NCBI GenBank assembly: GCA_031763025.1
Contig: JASSKH010000002.1
Location: forward strand, 14,315,468 to 14,379,467
Direction: 5' to 3'
Length of the DNA stretch: 64,000 nucleotides
Source: Macrocystis pyrifera
Lineage: Eukaryota > Sar > Phaeophyceae > Laminariales > Laminariaceae
Both the position numbers and the translations under genes were made by a program. Shown piece after piece: positions 46,385-58,534 of this stretch. Positions within the stretch are counted from its first letter, which is position 1. Each line of letters begins with the position of its first letter. The notes under the pieces are model-generated. The model did no database searches and was not told where the DNA came from. It was given only the letters and a program-made list of their open reading frames with translations.

Positions 46385-46777
46385 ATGTACAAGGAGGGTT
46401 CGCGACGGCGGACTGACGCCCACGTAGGCTACACGCATACACCTGAAGACCGAAGATTGTTGCTGTCGCAGGTGTGCATCGTTTTGGTTTCCATCTTGTT
46501 GTTGTCTTCGCCCATTTTGTTTTTCGTCTCGAGTACCGTTTGTCTCCGGTTGTTTCGCGTTTGGTTTTCACTCCATGCTTTCGATACTCTGTCCGGGGTT
46601 TGTGCGTTTGCCGCTTTATTCGCCGTCGTGTTTTCGTTCGGATTATATGTTCTCGAGTGTCTCCGATTTTCGTCGAACAGCGCAACAGTAAGAGAAACTA
46701 TTGACAAAACATACGTATCTGGGCACATTGTGACGTGTGCGTTGACTAACCTGGATAAGTTGTGCGGGCACGCGTAG
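46385..46777 (+). other. Open frame with two hydrophobic segments, unrecognised
   Basis: 131 codons starting MYKEGSRRRTD with hydrophobic stretches at about residues 28-50 (VCIVLVSILLLSSPILFFV) and 69-92 (VCAFAALFAVVFSFGLYVL). The DNA is T-rich on this strand, which alone favours hydrophobic translation. The opposite strand is an equally long basic frame. No family, no splice or poly(A) support. Confidence 0.2.
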
Positions 46778-47610
46778 AGGCGTGTTACAGTCTGTGGTCA
46801 GCCTATTCTTGACAAATTGTATCAATTCTCAACGCGACGAACTCACAAGGCCGACTGCGCGCTGTTGAACACTGATGGCCGACCTCCTAAAACTCAACTA
46901 CCTGTATATACTGTTGAGAAAATAGGCATGGTTTGGTGTGCAGTATTAATATGAGACCTGGGGATGGAACGTTTATGAGGTATAGGAGCTACTATACCAG
47001 TAGCTAAAATGAAATGATGAGGGGAATGGACATTGGGAAACGGCTGGCAGATAAGCGTATGAGGGATACTCCTGATTTACAGAAGGATAACCGGTTAATA
47101 TAAGAACGGCCCCTACACTATATGGTCGGAAGGCAAGCATAATAATTAAAAAATATTATGATAATAGTACGACCAACAACTTGTTTTTTATAGGCAACAT
47201 AAAAGGTGAGCACTCCAAAGTGTTGAAAGACAAGATCGCACGCATAGCACACATCGCGAACTACGGTCTTTACATACCGGTATCTGGCAAGATTCCAGCA
47301 GGCTTGCGGGCAACGTGAGCCGTAACGACCCTTCCGGGAAGCACCATGTGTTACTGTTTGTATGAATAAGCGTCGTATCTAGTGCAGGTCGTCTTCCCTT
47401 GCATCGTAAGGTTTTCACACCTTCTGTACCCTGCTGCTGTAAGCAACAATACCTATTCATACTACAGTAATTCTACTTTAGTATTGGAGATACAAAAATC
47501 ACATTTTATTGTCTCGTTAGAAAAATATGGTGTCCCCCTTCCACGATCTAAGCACCTACCAACTACGCACAGGGATCGTCTTGGCTACCTACATGTGGAC
47601 GTATCCCGGT
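46778..47610. other. Single-copy AT-rich DNA, nothing recognised
   Basis: No gene, RNA or repeat that I can support. Confidence 0.3.
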
Positions 47611-47614
47611 GTAG

Positions 47615-47825
47615 TGCGTTAGTGGATCCCCTGCTGTATTGAGTCACATCGCCAAAAATGAGCGGTGGATCACCGGGTTAGTGGATCACTATCTAAAAAA
47701 AAAACGGGTGGATCTCCATGTTTAGTGGATCACATTTTGGAAAATGAGTCGTGGATCACCGGCTTAGTGAATCACATTTTGGAAACTGAGTGTTGGATCA
47801 TCGGGCTACCGTATCACAATTAAAA
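47615..47825 (+). repeat. ~45-50 bp minisatellite, about five units
   Basis: gtggatcaccgggttagtgg atcac followed by an A/T-rich spacer (attttggaaaatgag) recurs at about 47,664, 47,708, 47,751 and 47,803, with a degenerate first unit. Confidence 0.75.
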
Positions 47826-47839
47826 AAATACATGCTGGC

Positions 47840-48042
47840 CGTGAGTCATGATCCTTTTTTTTATTGTCATCAAGGGCGACCGCTACGAGTACGAGACCGT
47901 ACTTGAGTCATGATTTTTTTTGTTTTTGTTATTAAGGGCGACCGTTACAAGCACGAGCTCGTACTTGAGTCCTGATATTTGTTCCTCGGCTTTTTCTTTT
48001 TCAAGGGCGACCCTTCCGAGTACGAGATCGTTCTTACCTATT
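47840..48042 (+). repeat. ~65 bp minisatellite, three units
   Basis: ttgagtcatgatttttttt, a T-rich gap, aagggcgaccgctacgagta cgag and tcgtacttgagt recur at about 47,842, 47,912 and 47,973. It follows directly on the preceding minisatellite but has a different sequence. Confidence 0.75.
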
Positions 48043-48177
48043 TTGTTTCACATTCACGCCATTCTGAAGACATCCCAAAAACAAGCGGCTCAGGACACTT
48101 TCCATGAGACTTACATTGAAGCTTGACTACATGCGGCATCGGAAAACGGGGAGAGCAAGAGGGGGTGGTGAAGGAGG

Positions 48178-49080
48178 GTGAGATATGGACAAGGAAGGCG
48201 GGGGGGTCGTCGCGATCGGCTGGTGTTTTGGTGGATTGACGCGTGCTGCATCGGTTGCGAAAAATGTTATTTCTTTGGCGGCGGCAATACGCAAAAAGCA
48301 ATCACGACAAACGTCAAGAAACCAAAATGCAAGACACGCAGCGGGTACCAAGTAAAGTTCTGCTTACCGTACGTATCTTGTGGAACAACGCCCCACGATA
48401 GCAAGCAGCACGAGATTACGCGCTGCCTTTTCTTGTGGTGTATGTTGTTCCGACAGATACCGCAGCCAGGACATATCCAGCACTCGACGTGTAAGGTTGA
48501 TGCTTTGTGTATTCCTATCTGCACCGAGCGACCTGCGTTCTTCTTTTCGGTGCTTGTTGTGTTACACCAAGTACAGGGTAGTGTGCGGTGGTTCTGTAGA
48601 CGATAATGTTCGGATAATCATATATGTGTGCGTGTGATACGTGCGCTGTGACTCGCCACGTCCAACAGTAAAGTACAAACATTTTACGTTTGTGGATACA
48701 TGGCCTGTTCATGGTATGTCTTTTTGTTGGGTAAGCTCCTTTCTTTTGTGGTGTTGTATGGTTGGGTATGGGATGCTATGGGACATACAGTATGGTTGTT
48801 CTGCGTATTTCAATATGCCATGTATTGGATGCCCAAACGCGCATCACCGCAGCGCTGGGAATACGAGGCCGCACCGCGCATCGGGGCCCCTTCGTCGACG
48901 CGAGGTGGAGCCGTTCGATGTGTTCTTGCGCTACAGTTCCCACCGGCCTCACTTGGATACGGCCTACCAGGTGGCCTTCTCGAGGGCTCGTGCGGCCGGC
49001 ATAAGCGCAGAGGGATGACAAACTGTCAAGACGTCGTCAGGCCCGAATGCCCACTGTTTCTTGCCTTTTCAAAATAGGAT
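48178..49080 (+). other. Cysteine-rich open frames, unrecognised
   Basis: 48,178-48,606 reads KCKTRSGYQVKFCLPYVSCG and HSTCKVDALCIPICTE, ten or more cysteines without a spacing that I can assign. About 48,860-49,018 contains GPLRRREVEPFDVFLRYSS and TAYQVAFSRARAAGISAEG in a GC-rich patch, protein-like but unassigned. The two are in different frames with no clear splice pair between them. Either may be a relic exon. Confidence 0.2.
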
Positions 49081-49243
49081 AATGTTCTCGTCTGACCGAG
49101 TGGTGAGATGGGCACCGTCGGGCTCTCCTTTTGCGAACGTGCTCAGCGCAAAGGGTTTCCGTAAGCCAGAGAGGAAGAGGCTCTCTGGCCCCGGTCGAAT
49201 ATGATTAACCTGCAAGAAGCTACAAGCGCTACGTACGAGAAAA

Positions 49244-49660
49244 TCATGAAGAGATATCGAGGGCGGTCATATACGTTCTCAAGGCCTTCACGTAACGGTT
49301 TTGGTATAGAATCGTAAAGCTCCGTGGGGCATTATTCTGCGCCTTCATGGATAACGTAATGTATGCATTGGAATACCACTGTAGTAATATTAGTTGAGGA
49401 CTCCTGTTCCAGTCAGTGGTTTTACCCATACTCCCATTGATTTTGTACCCTCTGTTTACCACTGTACTGGGGTCAGATAACACCGTTCTGCCCGTGATTT
49501 CATCCACACTTAACGCACAAATACCACGAAGTGCGCGCGGCAGAGCCTTCAAACAAATCCGGGAAGTGGTAAATCGGTGAATGCCGCGATGCAATATCGC
49601 GCTTCCCCCTCGAAGCATCCAGACGGTTGTGCGTGTGCCTAGATATCGTCGCGGGAACAC
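49244..49660 (-). other. 138-codon open frame, unrecognised
   Basis: Minus strand. Contains LRGICALSVDEITGRTVLSD, WNRSPQLILLQWYSNAYI and NNAPRSFTILYQNRYVKAL. Composition is balanced and not explained by a repeat, so it might be a real exon. No family match known to me, no partner copy in the window, no clear splice sites. Confidence 0.25.
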
Positions 49661-49879
49661 TACCCTTGGCCGCCCCCGTATGCCCCGTGGCTCTTCTCCA
49701 GCAGTTCTAGCCCCTTATCTGCATGATACCGCATATCTCCGTGCCGGCTACGGACCTGCGGAGCCGTCTTCTCACCCAGAAGGGGTGCATGTCTCACTGC
49801 CGTAGTGCATGCATCGTCAGCAAAGATGTGTGTCGCCACCGTCGGGCGGGGACCTAGTTGTGTCCGCCACTGCAGGTAC

Positions 49880-50215
49880 CAACGATTGCTGGTAGCCAAA
49901 GCGTCACCCGCACGAGACGGCAACGGTGTCCCCGTCAAAAGCACGGATGCTTTCGCTTTTAGGTGCGGTGAAATAGCATGTTCACATATGCATCCTCCCG
50001 ACAAGAACTTTCGGGTTTAACAATTGGAACCTTTTTTGAAAACACGTTTGAGCCAGACGTGGTTACCAGACGTGGTTCCAATAGTTGAACCCGAAACTAC
50101 TTGTCGGAAGTATGCACATGGGAGCATTCTTTTTCGACGCACCTAAAAGCGGAGGCATCGAGGCTTTTGACGCAGCATTCTGGTCATCCCACGTGCCCGG
50201 CTAAACCGTTTAGAT
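49880..50215. mobile_element. ~335 bp fold-back sequence
   Basis: Left words gtcaaaagcacggatgc, cgcttttaggtgcggtg, cccgacaagaactttcgggt and acaattggaacc reappear in reverse order and complement at 50,050-50,190. The centre is near 50,045. Arms are diverged (about 80% by eye), so it is an old fold-back element, lying just inside the right arm of the large inverted repeat. Confidence 0.6.
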
Positions 50216-51879
50216 ACGGAATGTACCACTACAGGTCCTGCGTTTTTAGTTCAATTATGGCCGAAATCGCCACCGAGCTGAGCCCCCATCTAGCCGGTGG
50301 CTGATTTATCGCGGAATACGACCCTCTTCGTCAGAGCAGGAGGCCTAAACAAATACCACATCTAATTTGAATCATCGATGAAGGTGCAAAAGAATACTGT
50401 AACTTCTCGTGGGAATGATAAGTTCATTCGAATTTCGGCCACGTCTGATATGATGTTTGGAAGATTCAGACTCACACGATGTCTTGACAGGGGAAACGAT
50501 CTGACTCATACGTCATCACCGGGGCTGAGGGAATCGAACAGGTATGTCTATACCCTTGACGAAAAGAAAACTATTTATGTCTCGCTTAAAATCAAGCAAG
50601 ACAAACACATTGCAGAAGCCGGTCAAAATCATCTTCAACTGCTACAGTACGAACTGCTGTGGTATGGACGAAAGCTGATAACTCACGAAACAAATACTGA
50701 AGAAAACTTGTGTCTTCGCTTGTTATTCTTCAAAATATAGGTACATCAAACAGCGTGCCACCCTCTATGCTTCCATGTGGTTTTGCTCCAAAACGTGTGG
50801 GTGGGTGCAATTTCCGAAGGGTTAGAGATCGACCCGTGTTTTCTACCGGGGGCCACTCTGCCCCGAACAATATCAGGGCCGTTCAGATTGAATACACACA
50901 TGCAAGCGGTCCTAATTTTTCGGAACAAGTATGGTGTTGATAATTAGTTTGGCAAGTGAACCAACACCTGAATCGGCCGATGTCTACAGCATTGGTAGCA
51001 GGTATCCGAACGAGTTCAGTTATGGTCAAGGTCACTCGGCTGACGAAAGTGAAAACCAAGGGATTGATCTCCTTTAATTATCGTCAAGCAACATGCCCTC
51101 TAATTGTTTTTTTTAATTTCCATCATTGATTTTCCTCCACAACCAAAAACCCTCTAACGCTGTCATGCAGGCAAAGTATTTAGAGTGGCGCCTGGTCTCC
51201 TGTAATATTGGATTTGGTATTGGAAGTAGGCGAAAGCTTCAACCACTTTTGTAAAAGCTTCTACCATTTTCAATACTGGCAAGGGGCTGCATCACAACTC
51301 GGCAAACCTTGTGCACGTTACGGACAGTCGATTGTGCTCCAACACGAGCGTTTGTTTCATGCGTTGGTCGACCTGGTGTCGGAGGAGAAGTCTTTCAAAG
51401 CGTCAACGTCGTTCGGCAATATACATCCCCGCTGCAGTGATGACTGACGTCACACTCCTAAGTCCCCTTTGACGCATAGCGTTTGGTCGTGAAGGGAAAA
51501 CATTCATCAGTGATTGCTTCGCCGATGACGATCAAGCGTAGGGTCGGCGCGTTGTTTGACAATGTATGTTCATGCGGGTTCTTCACAATGCCCACTTTTA
51601 GCGGTAATGGATATGCCCCGCGTCCAATTCACCGCTAGCGTAACACCGCAAAATTAAGTTCAGCCTCGTGAAATAAAGCAGGGACAGCAATAGTATCAGT
51701 CGCTTCCGCGCCCTGGATGTGGGGGAAGCAGGAAGGTCGAAGACTCACGATTCACTGCGCTACACCAACACCCCAGACACGCCAAGGTGCTAAACGCTTA
51801 CAATACGACACCTCCAACGGCATTTTCATCCGCCCCCATCCTCCCGCTCCCGCCCTTAACTTCCCTCGATTGGTCCGAG

Positions 51880-52060
51880 AAATGTTGCGGACGAAGCGCC
51901 CGGAGAGGAAGCGGAAGAGCTGCGAATACCAGGCGTCACAGCAGGCAACGACGAACCTCTGGAGACATCCACGGCCTTCCTGGGAGCGGCACTAAGGGCG
52001 ATGACGCTGAACAACCTGCGTACGTGGGAGAAAGCTCCAGGGCTACTGAAGCCACCAGGA
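51880..52060 (+). pseudogene. Decayed unrecognised coding stretch (right arm)
   Basis: Right-arm partner of 26,205-26,490, with DEAPGE, GVTAGNDEPLE and NLRTWEKA in one frame before a stop. No family recognised. Confidence 0.3.
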
Positions 52061-53654
52061 TAGGTAGCAGACTGGAGATCACTGCGACCCTCGAGGGTGA
52101 TCGCGCACATGGTACTGAGCCATAACGAGCCAATTGCGCATTGAGTATCGCCAACTGACATGCGTTCGTAGTGAACTATGTTTCGGCAGGCGTACCGAAG
52201 ATCATCTACATATACAAGAGACTATTGCAGAACCTACCACCGTTTGGGGTATTATCCACGTATTTCATAACGTAGAACTGGGTATCGATGACATAAAGGG
52301 GAAAGAAACTGCTGTGGCGCAAGGGGCGGATAGCGGAACGGGTTAAATCGGTTATGTCGGTCGCATGTTCCAACGGCAGTTGGATCAACGGATGCGATAG
52401 TCAATGCTTGCCAACAAACTATGCCTCATTTTGCTTGGGCATTGCTTGCCTGCACTGCTGTCGCTTCACAGGTGGTGCTCTCTACTAGGGAAGGTTAACG
52501 TCTGCCAGGACCGAAGCCACTGCGACGAGGATGATTTGTTTGTGGATGCATTCAAAACGCACACTGACCTCCCAAATCAGCCGTATCCTGGCGGGCTTTT
52601 TTTCCTCTGAGTGTGATTTTGTTTGTGCCGTGCTGGGAAAGGTGGTGAAAGTGCCCACAACACCTAGAGGCTCCATCTGGAACTGGCGTATCTAGGCGTG
52701 CTTGTCGTACATGTGTCCAATGCGATTTCGTGTGAGTCCCCGCTGGGGCTGGGGTTACTCATGTTGATTCTTCCATGCAGTCGCGTGGCCTGAATTTTTA
52801 GTCGGCTGTTGTGGACGGCGTTTCTGCAATAGTGGTTTAATAGATCGTGCGTAGTTGTGCCTGTACTCCCCTGCCGTTGTGTCACCCGCATGTCTTTCCG
52901 GTTGATCCGGACGGTTCTGTCGTTTTATGATTTTCTGGGGTCGGCGGAGGGGAAGTGGGTTGTTCTGCCATTTTTCATTTGTTGTTGCGACATATCTCGC
53001 AGTGCTTACGTAACACCAAGTACTGGATGTAGACTCTGTGCTGGCCTCTTATTCCCGCGATGCGGTCACCGCTCGCGTCGTTGTGGGTATGTATACGTTG
53101 GTCCTGTGAGAAGGGGGAGAGGGGTCGGTTTGATGCCCTTTTCTCGTATTCTGGGGTGGAGTCATTACGTTCATGTATCAACGACGCCGCCTTGACAGGA
53201 ATGTTACTGTGTCATCTCCGTTGGCGCTTGCGTAGGGGTGGTTGACCAAACGGTGGTGGTGTGGAGGCGTGGTTGCGGTAAAGTACACGGTGGTGGCAGG
53301 GGAGGGGCGGGAGAGGAGACGGTTGTATATGTTGTATTTCCGTAGCCTAAACTAGCGGTTCTGTTAGGTGTCGTTTCCCCGATATTGTTGTTGCTGTCGA
53401 CAAAGAGAAGTGTGCACGCTGGGAGGGGGTGGTACTTCTTTCCTCCCATGTCGTAGCCTTCATTGGCTATTCATTTTGATTTTGTCGCGGAACGATTGTA
53501 CGAATGAAAAGGTGAAAGCCACTGGTGTACGCCATAAGGATATTACGTAGATATATTCACCCAACCATGACGCAGACATAACTGGAATTTATTCATCCGG
53601 GTGCGGTCGGCACGTACGTCATTGTGGCTTAGCATGCAGTGTTCGTTCGAGGGA

Positions 53655-53745
53655 TGGAAGGGGGGTGGAGCGGGGGTACTCGAAAACATGCATGCCCGTA
53701 GTCGTATGACTATGAACCCGCGCATCCCTGCAATGCTGGAACGGG
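53655..53745 (-). repeat. Motif M, inverted partner
   Basis: catgcatgcccgtagtcgta tgactatg followed by cgcgcatccctgca, mirror of 24,625-24,700. Confidence 0.65.
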
Positions 53746-54522
53746 GGACGGCGGGTTTTCACCGACCAGGCAGTTATATTTGCGTCTTGATCCCGTCGCA
53801 CTGGTTGTCGTCATTTCTTCCATGATCCGATGATGTCTCTTCGGACGGAATTTTTCTGCGTTCTGTTACTCATTGTTTGCGAGGTGGTGGCGGGGAGTGG
53901 GTTAGTAGACTCTCTTCGTCTGGGGAGCAGGGGGGGGGGGATGGGGGGTTCATATTGTGTTACATGGCTCCATGACCCATATTTGTTTTTTTTTGCATTG
54001 GTTGTTTGTGGCGGATAATTGTTTGAAAAAAACTGAAGCAAATAGGGGGACTCTGGGGGGGGGATTGTGCAAAGCAATTCGTGTAACAGTGGGGAGGATT
54101 CTTGATTAGGTCATTATGTCGTATACTTTCGCGGAACTTGTTGAGTACGTTTTAGGTAGCGGCTGAAATATTCGTGTGTACCTCCGACTAAGTATTGGAT
54201 GCCGGGATTTCGTTATAGGCTCTTCTTTCTGGCAGTCCTGCTGGGGTCGGCGCTTGCATCATTGCCAATGGGTAAGCGATAGTCGTTGGGGGTGGCGGCC
54301 GGAGGGGGGAGAGATATAGTCTTCATGCATTTCATACATGCCGTAGCCTTCGTCGTGGTTTAGTTTCTGTGCCGGCGACGGTTTTATTGTACACCACGGC
54401 GCAGGTAGGCCGTGGACACTGAGTAGGGTTGACGTGGTTGTTTCATATGACTCTACTGTACGTTGGACCCACCTTTTCTCGTCAGTGGTTGAGTGGTGAC
54501 CGCAGAGGGGTGTTGAGTGTGC

Positions 54523-54600
54523 GGGGGGGGGGGGGGGGGGGGGGGGGCATTATCATGCATGGCTGTAGCTATATGATCATAGACCGGGTGTGGGCGGGGG
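54523..54600 (-). repeat. Motif M with 25-base poly-G, inverted partner
   Basis: Twenty-five G at 54,523-54,547, then catgcatggctgtagctata tgatcatagacc. Mirror of 23,755-23,832. Both arms keep a homopolymer of 25 or more bases. Confidence 0.7.
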
Positions 54601-54954
54601 GTTTGGTGCGCCACCATGCCCTCACAACAAAAACCGGGTATTTTCGTGATTCACCATTGTGGTTGTTGTCACTTTGCACGGTCGTGGCTGGTGTGAGTGG
54701 GAGGGGGGTGTTATAGAATGTTCTTGCCTCAAAGCCGTATACTTGCCTGGCGTTCTGTTCTCTTGTTGCAGACGGCGCGTGTGTTGCGACGACACGGGGG
54801 GGGATAAGGTCATAGGAATGTTAATGCGATAAACTTTATCGACGAGGATTGGTGTCTAAAAGGGGACGCTGGCACCCAAGCGTCCCCTGGTTCCCGGGTT
54901 CCCAGTCACTCCAATATCTAGATGTTTTATAGCTACAGAAAACACATCGCTGCG

Positions 54955-55380
54955 TTTACAACTTCGGGTGGTTCGTGCGTCCAGAGAGAGACGGTAACTC
55001 GAAAGAGGTTGATCAAGGAAACTTGTGATGCGGTCGAGATTGATCCCGTTCTCAACAGAGGCCTGCATCTCGACCTAGAGGTGCTGCAGTGGTCAAAATT
55101 GGTCGCTGATTGAGGTATACAAAATGAGACAAAATCTAATCCAAAACTGAACATTTGCACCTCACTAGCGGACAGCTACAGCTTATCACAGGATACTACA
55201 GCCCGCAAAATTGAACACAGTTCTTGGTGTATTGTGTGAGGGTATCGGGTGGTCCAGACGGCAGTCGTAGGAACCCAGAAGCGACTCACCAGGTGTTTTC
55301 GTGTACTCGAAGTTGCGAGCGAGAAGCACAAAAAGTTCACGAAAACGCAGATATACTAAATTTTACGCAAGAGAACATAG
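54955..55380 (+). pseudogene. Decayed unrecognised gene (right arm)
   Basis: Partner of 22,945-23,430. Keeps ETVTRKRLIKETCDAVEID, PVLNRGLHLDLEVLQWSKLV and, farther on, VFSCTRSCEREAQKVHEN and FTQENIARCVHQ in other frames. Conservation of the words between arms is better than in flanking DNA, which hints at former coding. Family unknown. Confidence 0.35.
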
Positions 55381-56519
55381 CACGATGCGTACATCAACGA
55401 TGAAGCAAGGACCTTCACTGTCGTGTTGTTGTTCTCCAGGCGGATGATTTATCTCTTAGAGAGTCGTTGTCGAAATTGGAGCGGTAGGAAAAACCTTCGT
55501 TACCATGATGGGTAGCAATTTCTTGGCCCTAAAAAAGAGGTAAAAAGATAGAGATTCATGTGATGTTTTGCATCAACTATTCTACAACTACGACACACGA
55601 ATCTTGGTTGAAAATTCCATACTCTAATTCCGAGTCGTTTCTATCTTCTGCCGAAACACCCTCGCGCGGATACTTGACGAATCATGCCCGAGGGTATCAG
55701 CGTCCAGCGTGATTGTCGTTGATTCGTATCGCATGTGTGAGGACAGGGGCCGCCTGAGGTTATTCTGTTTGTGGTTGACGCCTACATACCGAAGCTTGGG
55801 ACTGCGTTTTAATCTGTTGTTGCGCTCGACTCTTGCGCGATATTTGGTAACTATACGGTCGTCGTTTGTTGTTGTGTTTTGATGCCCGTGTCGTAGGATT
55901 AGCTGATGTTTTGTTCAGTTACTGCCGTGGGTTTGTAGTTGGAGTCGGGTACGTTCTTCGTGAACGCTGGAAAGGGGTTATATTCTTATCGTTTGCATCC
56001 CTCCATGCCTTACCCTGCACACGGGCATGTTCCGTGGGGGAGGGGAGGGTTTACTCATCGGACGGGGTGGGGAAGGGGGGTTATACGGTGATTGGCACAA
56101 TATAAAACAGACCTCAACTTCGTTTCCTTTGCCGTATGGAGAGGTGTCGCCGAACGCATGGGTTTCGGGGGCGTACGCAGTCAAGCAGTTTGGGATGCAA
56201 CGTTTTGTGCAGCACAGATGACCTGCGAGGATATGTGTACGTGGATGTGATTGACAGACCTACTGGTTCATGCAGTGCGTCTGCCCCTGCACTGTTTGCA
56301 AACATCATCCCGCGTGTTGTTGCATCTATCAAGGCTTGCCACTACTAGCTACTACCAGAGTGTGTTTGGTTTGCCTCTGTCGATACGGTCTCTAACATCG
56401 TACTTTCCTCCGCTGGAACAACACGGCAGCACTTCAACGCATCAACAACAAACAAACAAGTGTCGCATCGAAAGGTGAACGTGGAACGAACGTAGTACAC
56501 GTATAGACTGCCGATTGAC

Positions 56520-56873
56520 TTGAAACACGCGTTCAATCAATGTTTTATATTCGACCGAAAACACTTAAAAATAGTATGCAGCTTTTTTACGTCGTGCCAG
56601 AAATTTACTCATCTTCATGACAGCGGCCAATTTGAAAAGCGTTTAGAAGGAGAGCTTGCCAGCACAGCTTTGCATTGTTTATGTTACTTCGATGGAAACT
56701 TGCCGTCCACGGCGAAGAGCCGCAAAATCGGCACCATAGGCCTACATGGAAGCTTGCCGTCTACGTCTTCCCATCAGCTACTTTCTTTCTGTCTAGGTCG
56801 GCACATTATAAGCAAATCGAACTCACAACATAATTTGATTGAAGTCGTGTCGTGGGGGAGAAGCAGCTCTTGA
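56520..56873 (+). other. 117-codon open frame, right-arm partner
   Basis: Same start, length and stop as the minus-strand frame at 21,479-21,832; the differences look like drift rather than selection. Confidence 0.25.
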
Positions 56874-58139
56874 CTTGAGGAACTCTACTATGTCTCGCCC
56901 AAAAACTGATTTTGATTACGACACAAATTCAACCTCAATTCTCTGAGCCTCCTCTGTCCCCCCAAGAAATGTTGCGGAACTCGACGGGGACGAACACATG
57001 AATCGAGTGATGCTATCATACACGCATCTCGTACCATGTACGTACGCATAATGCCCAGCAATGTGGAGCACACATTACGTTCTCATCTTTCAACTGGCCT
57101 CCGGCGAGGACGGAGTGGTGGCTCATAATTTGTTTTGCCCAAATGTGATACGCACTTCTATCGTCGAACGCGTCTTTTGACAAACCATAACGGACGCTGG
57201 ACTCGGCCTATCGTAGACGTTGTTCGAAGAACAATACGAAACAACGAATAAGTATCCATGTTCGGTTGTTCTTGAAGAAGCCTGTCAGTTAGAAACGAAC
57301 ATGCTACCTCTATCGTAGTAGGCATCTGACGAACGCGAAAAGGCACTTACATATACACTGCAATGGGTGTAAGCCAGTAGTGGAAGCTAACACGTCATTG
57401 GAGGCTTCGGGCGCTGCAACGTAAGTTGCCATCGATTCCGTCTCCTTTCGCGGAAGACTACAATTTTGTTTGATTTCATGAAAATCTGAAGTTTTCCTCG
57501 TTCCGTGGGAGCATCCATATGCTTCCTTTTAGGTCGTCGAAGACAGAGGAAACACATGAAAATTGGGGGGAAGCACGTGGGCACGCATGGACACCGGTGA
57601 AAGGAGTGCATGCACGGAAAAATGCGTGAGAGTAAGTGGAATTGAGTGGAACGATATTGCAGTCATAGAAACCCTCACAAGAGAGCGCAGCTCATTGGAA
57701 GTTTCCGGGCAACCGCTACTACAAGATTTCACCCGAGCGTACGCGGACACCATCGGCGGGAGCTTCCAATCCTATAAAAAATTGAAGCTTTCCACTTCAT
57801 TCCATGGAAGCGTTCACCTCTTCCGTGGAAGAAAGTGGTGGGAGTTTCACAGAAGTGATGGGCACTTCCACGGAAGTAGTGGAAGCTCCCAGTTAAAGCT
57901 GATGTGAAAGCGCCCATGGAAGCGCCCATGTACTGATGCGGAAGCGGCTTCCGCGAAAGCGTCTTTGGAAGCAGTGCAAGCTTCCAGACACAGCCTGAAA
58001 GTTGTGGGAGAAACTTATAATCGATAAAAGTACGCGGATGCCAATGGAAGTAAATCCTTTTCTTCGGAAACTTCCATAAAATTTCTACTGCCGCTTCCAT
58101 GGCACCTTTCTAGAGGATTCCACTACTTAATTCCATACG

Positions 58140-58534
58140 CAGGATGCTCCCGACAGGTTTTCTAGAGCTTGGTCGGGTATTTTCTGCATTCTCCGTGGTC
58201 GTAATTTGACTGTTTGTCTATGTTGCCAGTTCCTTCGACAATATGCTTTTTCGCAAAATATCAGCAATAAAACTCTGAGATTGCTTGCTTTACTTCTGAA
58301 GAACGAGGCCCTCAGGCTGATTCTTTAAATATAAAAAGGAAATAAACTTGGGACCATAGACAAACGGAGAGGTGCTTCATAACACACTCGGAATTCTACC
58401 GGGTAGATCGTGAGGAGGAGATACACGGTGTATGTACTCTTCGAGATCTGCTCGGTACTTTTCCGAGTTCGTTCTGGAGCACTTCTCAGTTTGTCTAGGG
58501 TTCCAGATGCATTTGTGGCGTAACCAATCGTATT
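58140..58534. mobile_element. F-family fragment at arm edge
   Basis: Reverse complement of 40,925-41,336. Contains cgacaggttttctagagctt, gtttgtctagggttcca and two inverted halves. It joins E2 on its right and the outer edge of the large inverted repeat on its left. Confidence 0.65.

Larger units (their letters stand above)
50340..58134 (-). repeat. Large inverted repeat, right arm (~7.8 kb)
   Basis: Reverse complement of 20,224-28,012 throughout (coordinate sum about 78,360). The outer edge atggaattaag at 58,134 is immediately followed by F-family DNA (acgcaggatgctcccgac), so the outer end may have been cut by that insertion. The inner edge aggcctcctg is at about 50,340. Contents mirror the left arm, with independent damage to each coding-like stretch. 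Confidence 0.85.

Noticed and set aside
46385-46777. Two-span membrane protein gene
   Set aside because: Kept only as an unassigned frame. T-rich DNA favours hydrophobic translation, the antisense frame is equally long, and there is no homologue, splice site or poly(A) evidence.
20224-58134. Polinton or integrated large DNA virus bounded by the inverted repeats
   Set aside because: No DNA polymerase B, capsid, ATPase, protease or integrase similarity is visible in the arms or spacer, and the spacer is mostly satellites and a retroelement relic.
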